Assembly: GCA_021443825.1 (NCBI GenBank)
Contig: JABUTE010000009.1
Location: forward strand, 1-5,279
Direction of reading: 5' to 3'
DNA: 5,279 nucleotides
From: Bacillota bacterium
GTDB taxonomy: Bacteria; Bacillota; Clostridia; Peptostreptococcales; Anaerovoracaceae
Part shown: in pieces, positions 1 through 5,279 of the stretch
Layout of the letters: each line of letters begins with the position of its first letter
Numbering within the stretch: the first letter of the stretch is position 1
Notes under the pieces: generated by a model
Database searches by the model: none
What the model saw: the letters and a program-made list of their open reading frames with translations, nothing else
Told to the model about the DNA's origin: nothing
Made by a program: the position numbers and the translations under genes

Positions 1-119
1 ACTGCAGAGATGCTCAAGAAGCGCAAAAAGTATGATGCCAAGAACGAGAAGAAAGCCTTCCGCAGCGCAGCCGCATCATCCTTTTTGCGGACCAGACCGC
101 CGAAAAGCGTTTTTTATGA
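1..119 (+). CDS. Possible 3' end of a plus-strand gene, frame uncertain
   Basis: This stretch has coding-like codon choice but no single clean plus-strand frame. From base 1, the first frame gives a very Lys-rich peptide (AEMLKKRKKYDAKNEKK), using GC-ending codons like those of the other genes here. From about base 54, the frame one base back gives SRIILFADQTAEKRFL and stops at 117-119, shortly before a hairpin that could terminate plus-strand transcription. The first frame stays open to 222, but its codon use deteriorates and it would run through the terminator and into the stop of the convergent regulator gene. A frameshift, a decayed gene end or plain intergenic sequence are all possible. 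The minus strand also holds an open frame here without a start codon. I do not recognise a family. Confidence 0.2.
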
Positions 120-141
120 AAAGCTATTTTCTTCTTCAACG

Positions 142-192
142 AAAAAAAGATGCCCTTCGCACTGCCTTGTTTCGGGCAGAGGGAAGGGCATC
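142..192 (-). terminator. Rho-independent terminator of the BTAD regulator gene, probably bidirectional
   Basis: A perfect 10-bp inverted repeat (GATGCCCTTC at 149-158 and GAAGGGCATC at 183-192) encloses a smaller inner stem (CTGCC/GGCAG). On the minus strand it is followed by seven T residues (plus-strand A-run 142-148), the classical intrinsic terminator form. It starts 26 bases after the regulator's stop codon. On the plus strand the same hairpin is followed by GGGA and then five T residues (197-201), so it could also stop transcription arriving from the left. Confidence 0.85.
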
Positions 193-218
193 GGGATTTT
201 TAAATGGGTGGCAGCGGT

Positions 219-1436
219 TTAAGAATCGTCTTCAACAGAGGCCGACATGGGCTTGACCGGCTTGACGGCGTATTCCACCTGGGCCGGAGAATGGGGAAAC
301 TGCCTGGTGAAGCTCTTGATGATACGCTTGCAGATCATCACCGCGTTTTCAAAGGATGCATGGGGCAGCAGCACGATGAACTGCGACTTGCTGCACCGGG
401 TGACCGAGTCGCCCGAGCGCAGGTTGGAGCGAAGGATATCCTGCATGTTGTCCATGGCACGGGAAAGGCTGTGCTTTGCCATTTCCTTTTCGCGACCGCT
501 TAAGGTGAGCAGCACCAGATGGTAGGAATCGCCGGTTCTGGCGATGGTACGGGCAGAGGAGTGGTAGAGGATCTTGAAGAAATCGTAGTCGCATACCAGA
601 GCGCCCCGCTTGATGTTCTGCTCCTGCAGCTGCTCAAAGGCGTCGTCGAAGCTGACGATATCGTCGTTGAGGCTTTGGATCGCTTCTTTATAAAGCTCGC
701 GCAGCTCTTCGTTGGGCTGGATGCCGAAGGTCTCGCCCAGCTTTTCGCTGATGATACCGAACTGGGCGGCAGCCTCTTTGCGGTCGTTGTTCTCGATCAG
801 GTTGCGGATCAGATGGGCATACAGCGACTGGTTGTAAGGATCTCTGGCGATGGCCTTGCGGCAGAAGAAGATGACCGAATCGGAAAGGCCGTTGGCCTCC
901 AGAAAATCGATGCCCTTATAGGCGGCATCCATATACAGGTTGGAATAATAATCCATCAGGCTCTTTACCCAGCTGTTGCTTTCCAGACCGGGAAGAAAGA
1001 TGCCGTCGTACTCGGCCAGCACGTTCTGCGAGATGTTCAGACGGTCGTCCAGATCGGTGGTCGCCTCTGCCTGATAGCACTGCTCTTCGAACAGCTCGGT
1101 GTCAAGCTCCAGCGGAAGACGGGTGTTCCAGGAATAGACGCCGTTTTTATTGTGAATGAACTTGTGGCCGCAATCCTCGTCAAGCTCGTCGAGAATGGAG
1201 CGCACCCGGTAGAAGGCAGTCTTCAAAGAGCCTTTGCCGTTGACTTCTTTATCTTTATTGCTCCAGAGCAGGTCGATCAGCTCGTCGGGCGAGACCTCTC
1301 TTTCGCGGTTGCAGATCATATAGGCAAGCAGAAGCCTGCTTTTTTTCGAATGAAATGCCGCATCGCCGAGCACATGGCCTTTGTACTCGATGGAGAATTC
1401 GCCCAGCATTTTTACTTTGATTACGTCGTTTTCCAT
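219..1436 (-). CDS. SARP/BTAD-type transcriptional regulator with degenerate GGDEF-like C-terminal domain
   Basis: Predicted cytoplasmic DNA-binding regulator of 405 residues. Residues ~6-100 form an OmpR-like winged helix of the SARP type (VKMLGEFSIEYKG start, HSKKSRLLLAYMI, then SPDELIDLLW and LKTAFYRVRSIL). Residues ~105-250 match the helical, TPR-like bacterial transcriptional activator domain, with the typical LELDTELFEE opening, a YDGIFLPGLES segment and an ARDPYNQSLYAHLI repeat. Residues ~268-385 resemble a GGDEF fold: VCDYDFFKILYH, then GDSVTRCSKSQFIVLLP, where SKSQF stands in place of GG(D/E)EF. Diguanylate cyclase activity is therefore unlikely; a regulatory or ligand-sensing role is inference. 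The ATG at 1436 is chosen because GAGGAA lies just upstream and the promoter sits immediately before it; a longer in-frame start at 1487 would lie inside the promoter. It is a single-gene unit with its own promoter and terminator. Target genes are unknown. The domain family call is firm; the C-terminal assignment is moderate. Confidence 0.88.
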   Translation of the reverse strand: MENDVIKVKMLGEFSIEYKGHVLGDAAFHSKKSRLLLAYMICNREREVSPDELIDLLWSNKDKEVNGKGSLKTAFYRVRSILDELDEDCGHKFIHNKNGVYSWNTRLPLELDTELFEEQCYQAEATTDLDDRLNISQNVLAEYDGIFLPGLESNSWVKSLMDYYSNLYMDAAYKGIDFLEANGLSDSVIFFCRKAIARDPYNQSLYAHLIRNLIENNDRKEAAAQFGIISEKLGETFGIQPNEELRELYKEAIQSLNDDIVSFDDAFEQLQEQNIKRGALVCDYDFFKILYHSSARTIARTGDSYHLVLLTLSGREKEMAKHSLSRAMDNMQDILRSNLRSGDSVTRCSKSQFIVLLPHASFENAVMICKRIIKSFTRQFPHSPAQVEYAVKPVKPMSASVEDDS

Positions 1437-1440
1437 TGTA

Positions 1441-1446
1441 TTCCTC
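1441..1446 (-). promoter_or_regulatory. Ribosome binding site fixing the BTAD regulator start
   Basis: The minus strand reads GAGGAA followed by TACA and the ATG at 1436, so the GAGG core lies six bases from the start. This supports the ATG at 1436 over the upstream in-frame start at 1487, which would place the first 17 codons over the promoter. Confidence 0.7.
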
Positions 1447-1470
1447 GTGCGGTTACAATAATTTGCATGT

Positions 1471-1499
1471 ATTATAGCATAGTTCATACGGTATGTAAA
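1471..1499 (-). promoter_or_regulatory. Sigma-A type promoter of the BTAD regulator gene
   Basis: On the minus strand, TTTACA (plus positions 1494-1499) is separated by exactly 17 bases from TATAAT (1471-1476). TGC directly precedes TATAAT, giving an extended -10 element. The -35 differs from TTGACA at one base. Transcription should start near 1464, leaving a leader of about 28 bases with the GAGGAA ribosome site. This is the only strong promoter recognised in the window. Confidence 0.8.
1485..1495. promoter_or_regulatory. Palindrome within promoter spacer, candidate operator
   Basis: CATAC-G-GTATG is a perfect 5-1-5 palindrome lying in the spacer between the -35 and -10 elements of the regulator promoter and overlapping the -35 by two bases. 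A protein bound there would block RNA polymerase, so autoregulation or control by another repressor is possible. The palindrome is short and could occur by chance. Confidence 0.25.
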
Positions 1500-1533
1500 A
1501 CTGTAACTTTCGAATTGTTGACAAAATCGTAAC
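1497..1533. repeat. Direct repeat upstream of the BTAD regulator promoter
   Basis: AAAACTGTAAC (1497-1507) and AAAATCGTAAC (1523-1533) match at 9 of 11 positions and start 26 bases apart. They lie over and just upstream of the -35 element of the regulator gene. An inverted copy of the GTAAC core, GTTAC, lies downstream of the -10 at 1452-1456. SARP-family activators are known to bind direct repeats near the -35 region, so autoregulation is conceivable. The repeats are short and AT-rich, so the support is weak. Confidence 0.25.
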
Positions 1534-1598
1534 GGCGTTTATCAAAAAAATGTGCCGAAAAATCATCCGGGACGTGGTGGGAGGAGGATTCCTTATGT

Positions 1599-1629
1599 AA
1601 AACCCCGCTGCGAAGAAACCGCAGCGGGG
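1599..1629 (-). terminator. Rho-independent terminator of the three-gene operon
   Basis: A perfect 10-bp GC-rich stem (CCCCGCTGCG at 1603-1612 and CGCAGCGGGG at 1620-1629) with a seven-base loop is followed on the minus strand by four T residues (1599-1602). It begins 36 bases after the stop codon of the M32 carboxypeptidase gene. The T-run is short but the stem is strong. No T-run follows on the plus-strand side, so it should act only on minus-strand transcripts. It separates the operon from the promoter of the regulator gene. Confidence 0.8.
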
Positions 1630-1665
1630 GTGGGAATTCACGATATTCGCTTTCCGAAAAGGCAA

Positions 1666-3165
1666 TTACAGCTGATAGATCCGGCCGTAGCGCTCCTTGA
1701 TGTAGTCGATGTAATGCTTTGCGGTCAGCTCTTCGCCGTCCAGCATCTTCAAAAGCTCGGTGGGCTGATAAAGACCGCCGTGGCGGTGCAGCTTATCCTT
1801 CATCCAACCGGTGATACCCAAAAGCTCACCCTTCTTAACATCCTCGAACATATCGGGCATGTCCTTGCGGATGGCATTGTACATATGGCCGTCGTAGAAG
1901 TTGCCCAGCACATAGGTATGGAAGTAGCCGATGTAGCCGCTGCACCAGTGCATATCCTGCAGAACGCCTTCCGAATCGGTCTCGGGAACCACACCCAGGT
2001 ATTCCTTCGACTTTTCGTTCCAGAAATGAGGAAGATCCTTAAACGGGATATCGCCGTCGAAGAGCATCTTTTCCAGCTCGTAGCGCAGAATGATATGAAG
2101 GTTATAGGTCAGCTCGTCCGACTTGAGGCGATGGGAGCTGAAGTGAAGGCTGTTCATGGAGCGGTTGAATTCCAGAGGATCGAACCTTTTCAGCTCGGGG
2201 AAGTATTCCGCAGCCTTAGGCAGCAGGAACTCCCAGTATTCGGGGCCCCTTGCGATGATGTTTTCCAGGAAGCGGCTCTGGGCCTCGTTCATGCCGGCGC
2301 CGGTCAGATGCTCCAGGGTGGTATAACGCAGAGCCGGGTCGCAGTTCTGACCGGTCAGGGCATGGCCGCCCTCGTGCATGCAGGCGCAGACCGCTCTGGT
2401 GAAGTTGTCTTCGAAATAGCTGGTGGTGAGGCGGATGTCGTTGATGTCGTTGCCGGTGGTATAGGGGTGGGCGCTGACATCGCAGCGGCCTCTGGTAAAG
2501 TCGAAGCCGATCTTATCAAGAACGTATTTGCACAGCTCCTTCTGCTTGTCGACGGGATAATGGCCCAGATAAGCAGCGCCGTCGGGCTGGTTGGGGGCAG
2601 ACTTGAGCTGTTCCAGGAAGGGCAGCTCGAAGGCCTTCAGCTCTTCGAAGAGCTTATCCATCTCTTTTCGGGTGATGCCCGGCTCCCATTCGTTCATCAG
2701 GCCGCTCATGGGATCCTTTTCCCAGCCGTGGCAGGCCTGCAGACGGCGCAGCAGGTCGAATTCCTTTTCCATCCAGGGGGCCAGTGTCTTAAAGTCATTG
2801 TTTTTGCGGCATTCCTGCCATACCACCTCACACTGCAGGTTGTGGGCGCTGTATTCCATGAAGAGGGCCGGATCCAGCTCTGCCTGATATTTGTATTCCT
2901 TGCGGCACTTCTTGATCATGGCGGCAAGAATGGGATCTTCTGCCGGCTTTTCCTCCAGGGCGCACAGCAGATCGTTCATCTCGGCGCCTGTTTTGCGCTT
3001 CATCATCTCACCCGATAAAAAGGCGATGGAATTGCCTCTGTATTCGGCCGCGTTCAAAGGCAGATTGACCCGCATATCCCAGGAAAGGGTGTTGCGGATG
3101 TTCTGCAGGAAATCGATCTCCCGGTTCAGCTCACGAAATCGTTTTTCAGCTTCCTGATAAGTCAT
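1666..3165 (-). CDS. M32 family metallocarboxypeptidase
   Basis: Complete cytoplasmic zinc-type carboxypeptidase of 499 residues, the usual length for family M32; enzymes of this family remove C-terminal amino acids from peptides with broad specificity. The metal site is visible: HEGGH at 264-268 gives two His ligands and the catalytic Glu265, and Glu294 in GMNEAQSRFLEN is the third ligand. Other family hallmarks are HPYTTGNDINDIRLTT (233-248), DELTYNLHIILRYELE (350-365), GVLQDMHWCSGYIGYF (400-415) and HRHGGLYQPTELL (460-472). No signal peptide is seen. The ATG at 3165 has an ideal GAGGAG site (3172-3177) six bases upstream. It is the last gene of the operon, 23 bases after the acyltransferase gene and followed by a terminator. 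All key residues are intact, so it is probably active in peptide turnover. Its natural substrate cannot be told from sequence. Confidence 0.96.
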   Translation of the reverse strand: MTYQEAEKRFRELNREIDFLQNIRNTLSWDMRVNLPLNAAEYRGNSIAFLSGEMMKRKTGAEMNDLLCALEEKPAEDPILAAMIKKCRKEYKYQAELDPALFMEYSAHNLQCEVVWQECRKNNDFKTLAPWMEKEFDLLRRLQACHGWEKDPMSGLMNEWEPGITRKEMDKLFEELKAFELPFLEQLKSAPNQPDGAAYLGHYPVDKQKELCKYVLDKIGFDFTRGRCDVSAHPYTTGNDINDIRLTTSYFEDNFTRAVCACMHEGGHALTGQNCDPALRYTTLEHLTGAGMNEAQSRFLENIIARGPEYWEFLLPKAAEYFPELKRFDPLEFNRSMNSLHFSSHRLKSDELTYNLHIILRYELEKMLFDGDIPFKDLPHFWNEKSKEYLGVVPETDSEGVLQDMHWCSGYIGYFHTYVLGNFYDGHMYNAIRKDMPDMFEDVKKGELLGITGWMKDKLHRHGGLYQPTELLKMLDGEELTAKHYIDYIKERYGRIYQL

Positions 3166-3188
3166 GGTTTGCTCCTCTCATTCATTAT

Positions 3189-4430
3189 TTATTGATCCAT
3201 TTCTCTTAAGGTCATAAGAGAATTTACAAAACGGGCTGTTTTGCGCACATCGTCCAGCACGAAGCGGCGAATGATGTCGCCCTCGTAGCAGGCGATAAAG
3301 CCGTCTTCGTAGTCGGCGGAAACGCCGGGCAGGTCGCTGAGGGCGATCTGCAGATGATCGGTCTCCCCTTTGTAGGAAAGGCCGCTGCGGTCCAGGGTCA
3401 GAAGGCCCTTTTCCGGCGTGCGAAACACCGCATCCCCCTTCAGGTCGGCCACATAGCGGGTAACGGGAACAGAAAACAGGGCGGATCCTTCTTTCCAGAA
3501 CTGCTTTTCGAAGGCCAGCTGCCGGTCGTTCCAGTCGGGAACGGTGCAGGGAAGCCCTTCCTTTTCGGGAAGAAAGACCATCTCGCGGGTCAGCCGAACG
3601 CCGGCGCCGCAGCTGCTGCAGCACATCCGGTCATCTGCCTGGTGCATGGTATAAAAGGCGCCGCATGACGGGCAGAGATAGAACAGGTTGGAGACCCCCT
3701 TCATGGTCTGGCCCTTGTGGTTTTGATAGCGCCGCCCTGTGCCGGAAAGGGCCTTTGATTCATCGTAATAAATGGCTTTGTTGAGCCGGTCGGTGATCTC
3801 TTCTGCCGAAAGGGATGCCGCCTCGCCCTCTTCCAAAAGCACCTTCAGGTGACCCTTCAGCGGGCCCCGCAAAATGGCCTTGTGGTCGTAGGGCGGCTTG
3901 ATCCAGTATGAGCCCTCGGGCACAAGAACAGCCACCGGGCAGCCCAGCTTTTTCAGCAGCTTGGCGGTGGAGCCGTCGACGGGAGAGGGTCTTCCGTCAA
4001 GCGACACTCTGCCCTCAGGCATCATGCCCAGCACGTGGCCGTCGCGCACCGTTTTCATCATCTCTTTGACCGATGCGATGTCGGAGACGAACTGCTTTCT
4101 GGGGATCACGTCGAACATGCGCAGCAGCCTGCCCTGCAGCCCCTTATACAGCTGCTGGGCGCCCACCACAAAGCGAGCATAGCGGGGATAGACGGCTGCC
4201 AGCAGCACGGCTGCATCAGCCTCCGCCGTATGGCCGCAAAGGATGATAAAGCCCCTGTCGGAAGCCTTCCATTGGGCAATGCGGGGATCCTCCTCCAGAG
4301 TAAATCCAAACCAAATGCCCATGGCCCATTTTACCAGGCCTGCGACAGCCGTAAACAGCCGGCGCGAAAAGCCGCCGGTGCTTTTGGGCGTTTTCTCTTT
4401 TTTATTGCTTACGATCTGCGGATCTTCCAT
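3189..4430 (-). CDS. PlsC-like lysophospholipid acyltransferase fused to a zinc ribbon and C-terminal domain
   Basis: Predicted 413-residue acyltransferase of the LPLAT (1-acyl-glycerol-3-phosphate acyltransferase-like) superfamily. Residues ~60-220 hold the catalytic domain: HX4D as GHTAEAD (His67, Asp72), the substrate-binding region GAQQLYKG with FDVIPRKQ (90-113), PEGRVSLDG (138-146) for the PEGTRS block, and GCPVAVLVPEG (163-173). A basic segment and a short hydrophobic stretch (~25-43) may touch the membrane; there is no clear transmembrane helix. Next comes a zinc ribbon, CPSC (253-256) and CSSC (271-274). The last ~130 residues include a VPDW segment and a beta-rich end with no recognised function. 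From memory, a similar acyltransferase-zinc ribbon-tail layout recurs in Clostridia. The ATG at 4430 is preferred over an upstream in-frame TTG at 4472, which lacks a ribosome site. It overlaps the upstream CCA/HD gene by 29 bases, suggesting translational coupling. The acyl donor and acceptor are unknown. Confidence 0.88.
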   Translation of the reverse strand: MEDPQIVSNKKEKTPKSTGGFSRRLFTAVAGLVKWAMGIWFGFTLEEDPRIAQWKASDRGFIILCGHTAEADAAVLLAAVYPRYARFVVGAQQLYKGLQGRLLRMFDVIPRKQFVSDIASVKEMMKTVRDGHVLGMMPEGRVSLDGRPSPVDGSTAKLLKKLGCPVAVLVPEGSYWIKPPYDHKAILRGPLKGHLKVLLEEGEAASLSAEEITDRLNKAIYYDESKALSGTGRRYQNHKGQTMKGVSNLFYLCPSCGAFYTMHQADDRMCCSSCGAGVRLTREMVFLPEKEGLPCTVPDWNDRQLAFEKQFWKEGSALFSVPVTRYVADLKGDAVFRTPEKGLLTLDRSGLSYKGETDHLQIALSDLPGVSADYEDGFIACYEGDIIRRFVLDDVRKTARFVNSLMTLREMDQ

Positions 4431-5279
4431 GCTTTTTCTTTTCCTTTTTCGTTTTGATGCCTGCCATGGCAAGGGTCTGCTTTAAGGCGCTCTCTTTGTC
4501 GATGCCGGCCAGGCGCAGCTTGTGGGCATATTCCAGATAGGCTTTGAATTCCGGGCCGGGCGAAAGCCCTGCTTCGATCAGGTCGCGTCCGGCCACATAG
4601 GGACGCTCCATCACCTGCAGGTAGTCTTCATAGCGCTGAAATAAAAAGGCGCTGTCGCCCTCAAAGGGGGTATCAAAGCTCATCACCGGCTTGTCGGCCA
4701 TGGCAAAATAGATCAGATCCTTGGGAGCGGCGGCTTCGTCGAACAGACGGTTGGTGGTTCGAAGGGCGGAGCGGTTCCAGGCCGCCAGATTGGGCTTCAT
4801 GTGCAGGGGAACCATGTTGAGCACATAGTCGATGACCGCCTTGTCGGCGGTGAACCGGCGAAGGAATTCCTCGATGAGCGAAAGCCCCTCTGCCTCATGG
4901 CCGTAGGCGTGAATGCGGCCGTCTTTTCCCACCGCGGTGGTGGTAAGCTTTCCCAGATCGTGGGTCAGGCAGAGCAGCAGAAAGGCATAGGGGTCTGACA
5001 CCTGCCCGCGAAAGGCGGCGCCCCGGTCCAGCACCTGCATGGTATGGATCCACACATCGCCCTCCGGATGATAGACCGGATCCTGCTGCAGCTGCGGCAG
5101 CAGATGAAGGGGCGAAAACCAGTATTCCAGCTGGCCGCATTCCCTTAATACCTCAAAAAAGACCGACGGCCGGCTGCCCTTTAAGAGGGCTTTTTTCAAT
5201 TCTTCTTCGACCCGCTCTCTGGACAGATCCTTCAGGGAGATATGGCGGTAAAGCTCCATGGTCTTAGGGTCGGTGGTAA
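4402..5279 (-). CDS. CCA tRNA nucleotidyltransferase-like protein, C-terminal HD domain part (5' end outside window)
   Basis: Partial gene: the frame stays open to the window edge (TTDPKT precedes the first Met at 5259), and that Met has no ribosome site, so the true start lies beyond. The visible ~291 residues match the post-catalytic half of bacterial CCA-adding enzymes, including E. coli multifunctional Cca. Counting from that Met, residues 12-45 (SRERVEEELKKALLKGSRPS, FFEVLRECGQL) are the tRNA-binding helical region. The HD phosphohydrolase domain follows: His72 (WIHTMQVLD), His100-Asp101 (THDLGK) and His121 (GHEAEG). RDLIEAGLSPGPEFKAYLE (225-243) is the typical closing helix region. Full enzymes rebuild the tRNA 3' CCA end, and the HD part of E. 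coli Cca is a metal-dependent phosphohydrolase. The nucleotidyltransferase motifs are not in view, so CCA addition cannot be confirmed. The C-terminus is a Lys-rich tail (KTKKEKKKHGRSADRKQ) overlapping the next gene's start. Confidence 0.85.
   Translation of the reverse strand, partial: TTDPKTMELYRHISLKDLSRERVEEELKKALLKGSRPSVFFEVLRECGQLEYWFSPLHLLPQLQQDPVYHPEGDVWIHTMQVLDRGAAFRGQVSDPYAFLLLCLTHDLGKLTTTAVGKDGRIHAYGHEAEGLSLIEEFLRRFTADKAVIDYVLNMVPLHMKPNLAAWNRSALRTTNRLFDEAAAPKDLIYFAMADKPVMSFDTPFEGDSAFLFQRYEDYLQVMERPYVAGRDLIEAGLSPGPEFKAYLEYAHKLRLAGIDKESALKQTLAMAGIKTKKEKKKHGRSADRKQ
4441..4446 (-). promoter_or_regulatory. Ribosome binding site of the acyltransferase gene, inside the upstream coding region
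   Basis: The minus strand reads AAGGAA, then ten A-rich bases, then the ATG at 4430. Spacing is slightly long. The site lies inside the end of the CCA/HD gene and encodes part of its Lys-rich tail, so initiation probably depends on ribosomes finishing the upstream gene. Confidence 0.5.

Noticed and set aside
1..117. Minus-strand open frame with a hydrophobic segment (KAFFSFLASYFLRFLSISA)
   Set aside because: It has no ATG, GTG or TTG start with a ribosome site after the upstream stop, and it is codon-aligned with the possible plus-strand frame, which can create coding-like composition.
519..1532. Long plus-strand open frame antisense to the BTAD regulator gene
   Set aside because: It mirrors the regulator codon structure. 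Its translation is rich in V, L, G and A with no recognisable domain, and it has no convincing ribosome site. The opposite strand encodes a clear protein family.
1550..1600. Seventeen-codon plus-strand open frame (MCRKIIRDVVGGGFLM) after a TTGACA-like element at 1518-1523, followed by a hairpin, resembling a leader peptide with attenuator
   Set aside because: There is no ribosome site before its ATG, the matching -10 (TATCAA) is poor, the hairpin has no T-run on the plus strand, and no plus-strand gene follows. The hairpin is explained as the terminator of the minus-strand operon.
1594..1600. GGAGGA followed by ATGTAA (start-stop) on the plus strand
   Set aside because: A short chance match with no downstream plus-strand gene that it could regulate.
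1552..3018. 488-codon plus-strand open frame antisense to the M32 carboxypeptidase gene
   Set aside because: The minus strand has all M32 catalytic motifs and a good ribosome site. The antisense frame is a by-product of GC-rich codon bias, and its translation shows no known motif.
4430..4472. Longer acyltransferase N-terminus from a TTG at 4472
   Set aside because: No ribosome site precedes the TTG. The added residues are just the Lys/Arg-rich reading of the overlapping upstream gene tail, and the ATG at 4430 has AAGGAA upstream.
4402..5259. Treating the Met at 5259 as the true start of a stand-alone HD protein
   Set aside because: The frame is open to the window edge, no ribosome site lies before this Met, and homology to CCA-adding enzymes begins in their middle, so the gene is cut by the window.

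Overview
The window is a compact bacterial chromosome segment of moderate-to-high GC, in which every confidently called gene lies on the minus strand. GC-rich codon choice, Gram-positive style purine-rich ribosome binding sites, a sigma-A type promoter, an M32 carboxypeptidase and an acyltransferase with a built-in zinc ribbon together suggest a Firmicute of the class Clostridia, probably a gut Oscillospiraceae/Ruminococcaceae relative. That placement is inference from gene style, not from a marker gene.

Reading in the direction of transcription (right to left), the first gene, 5279 to 4402, is the C-terminal part of a CCA-adding tRNA nucleotidyltransferase-like protein with an HD phosphohydrolase domain; its N-terminal part lies beyond the window. 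It overlaps by 29 bases the next gene (4430 to 3189), a PlsC-type lysophospholipid acyltransferase fused to a zinc ribbon and a C-terminal domain of unknown role. After 23 bases comes a complete M32 metallocarboxypeptidase (3165 to 1666). A GC-rich hairpin with a short T-run (1599 to 1629) closes this three-gene unit. No promoter is visible between these genes, so they are probably co-transcribed from a promoter outside the window.

A separate transcription unit follows: a near-consensus promoter (1471 to 1499) drives a single gene (1436 to 219) for a SARP/BTAD-type transcriptional regulator that carries an unusual C-terminal domain resembling a degenerate GGDEF domain. A long hairpin (149 to 192) with T-runs on both sides ends this gene and could also stop transcription from the left. 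The leftmost ~120 bases may hold the 3' end of a plus-strand gene, but the reading frame is unclear.

The three-gene unit combines tRNA 3'-end maintenance, lipid or acyl transfer and peptide turnover. I see no pathway that ties them together; this looks like a housekeeping operon. No mobile element, CRISPR array, tRNA, rRNA or defence system is visible. The points most worth a second look are the regulator's degenerate GGDEF-like domain, the repeats around its promoter, and the acyltransferase-zinc ribbon fusion.
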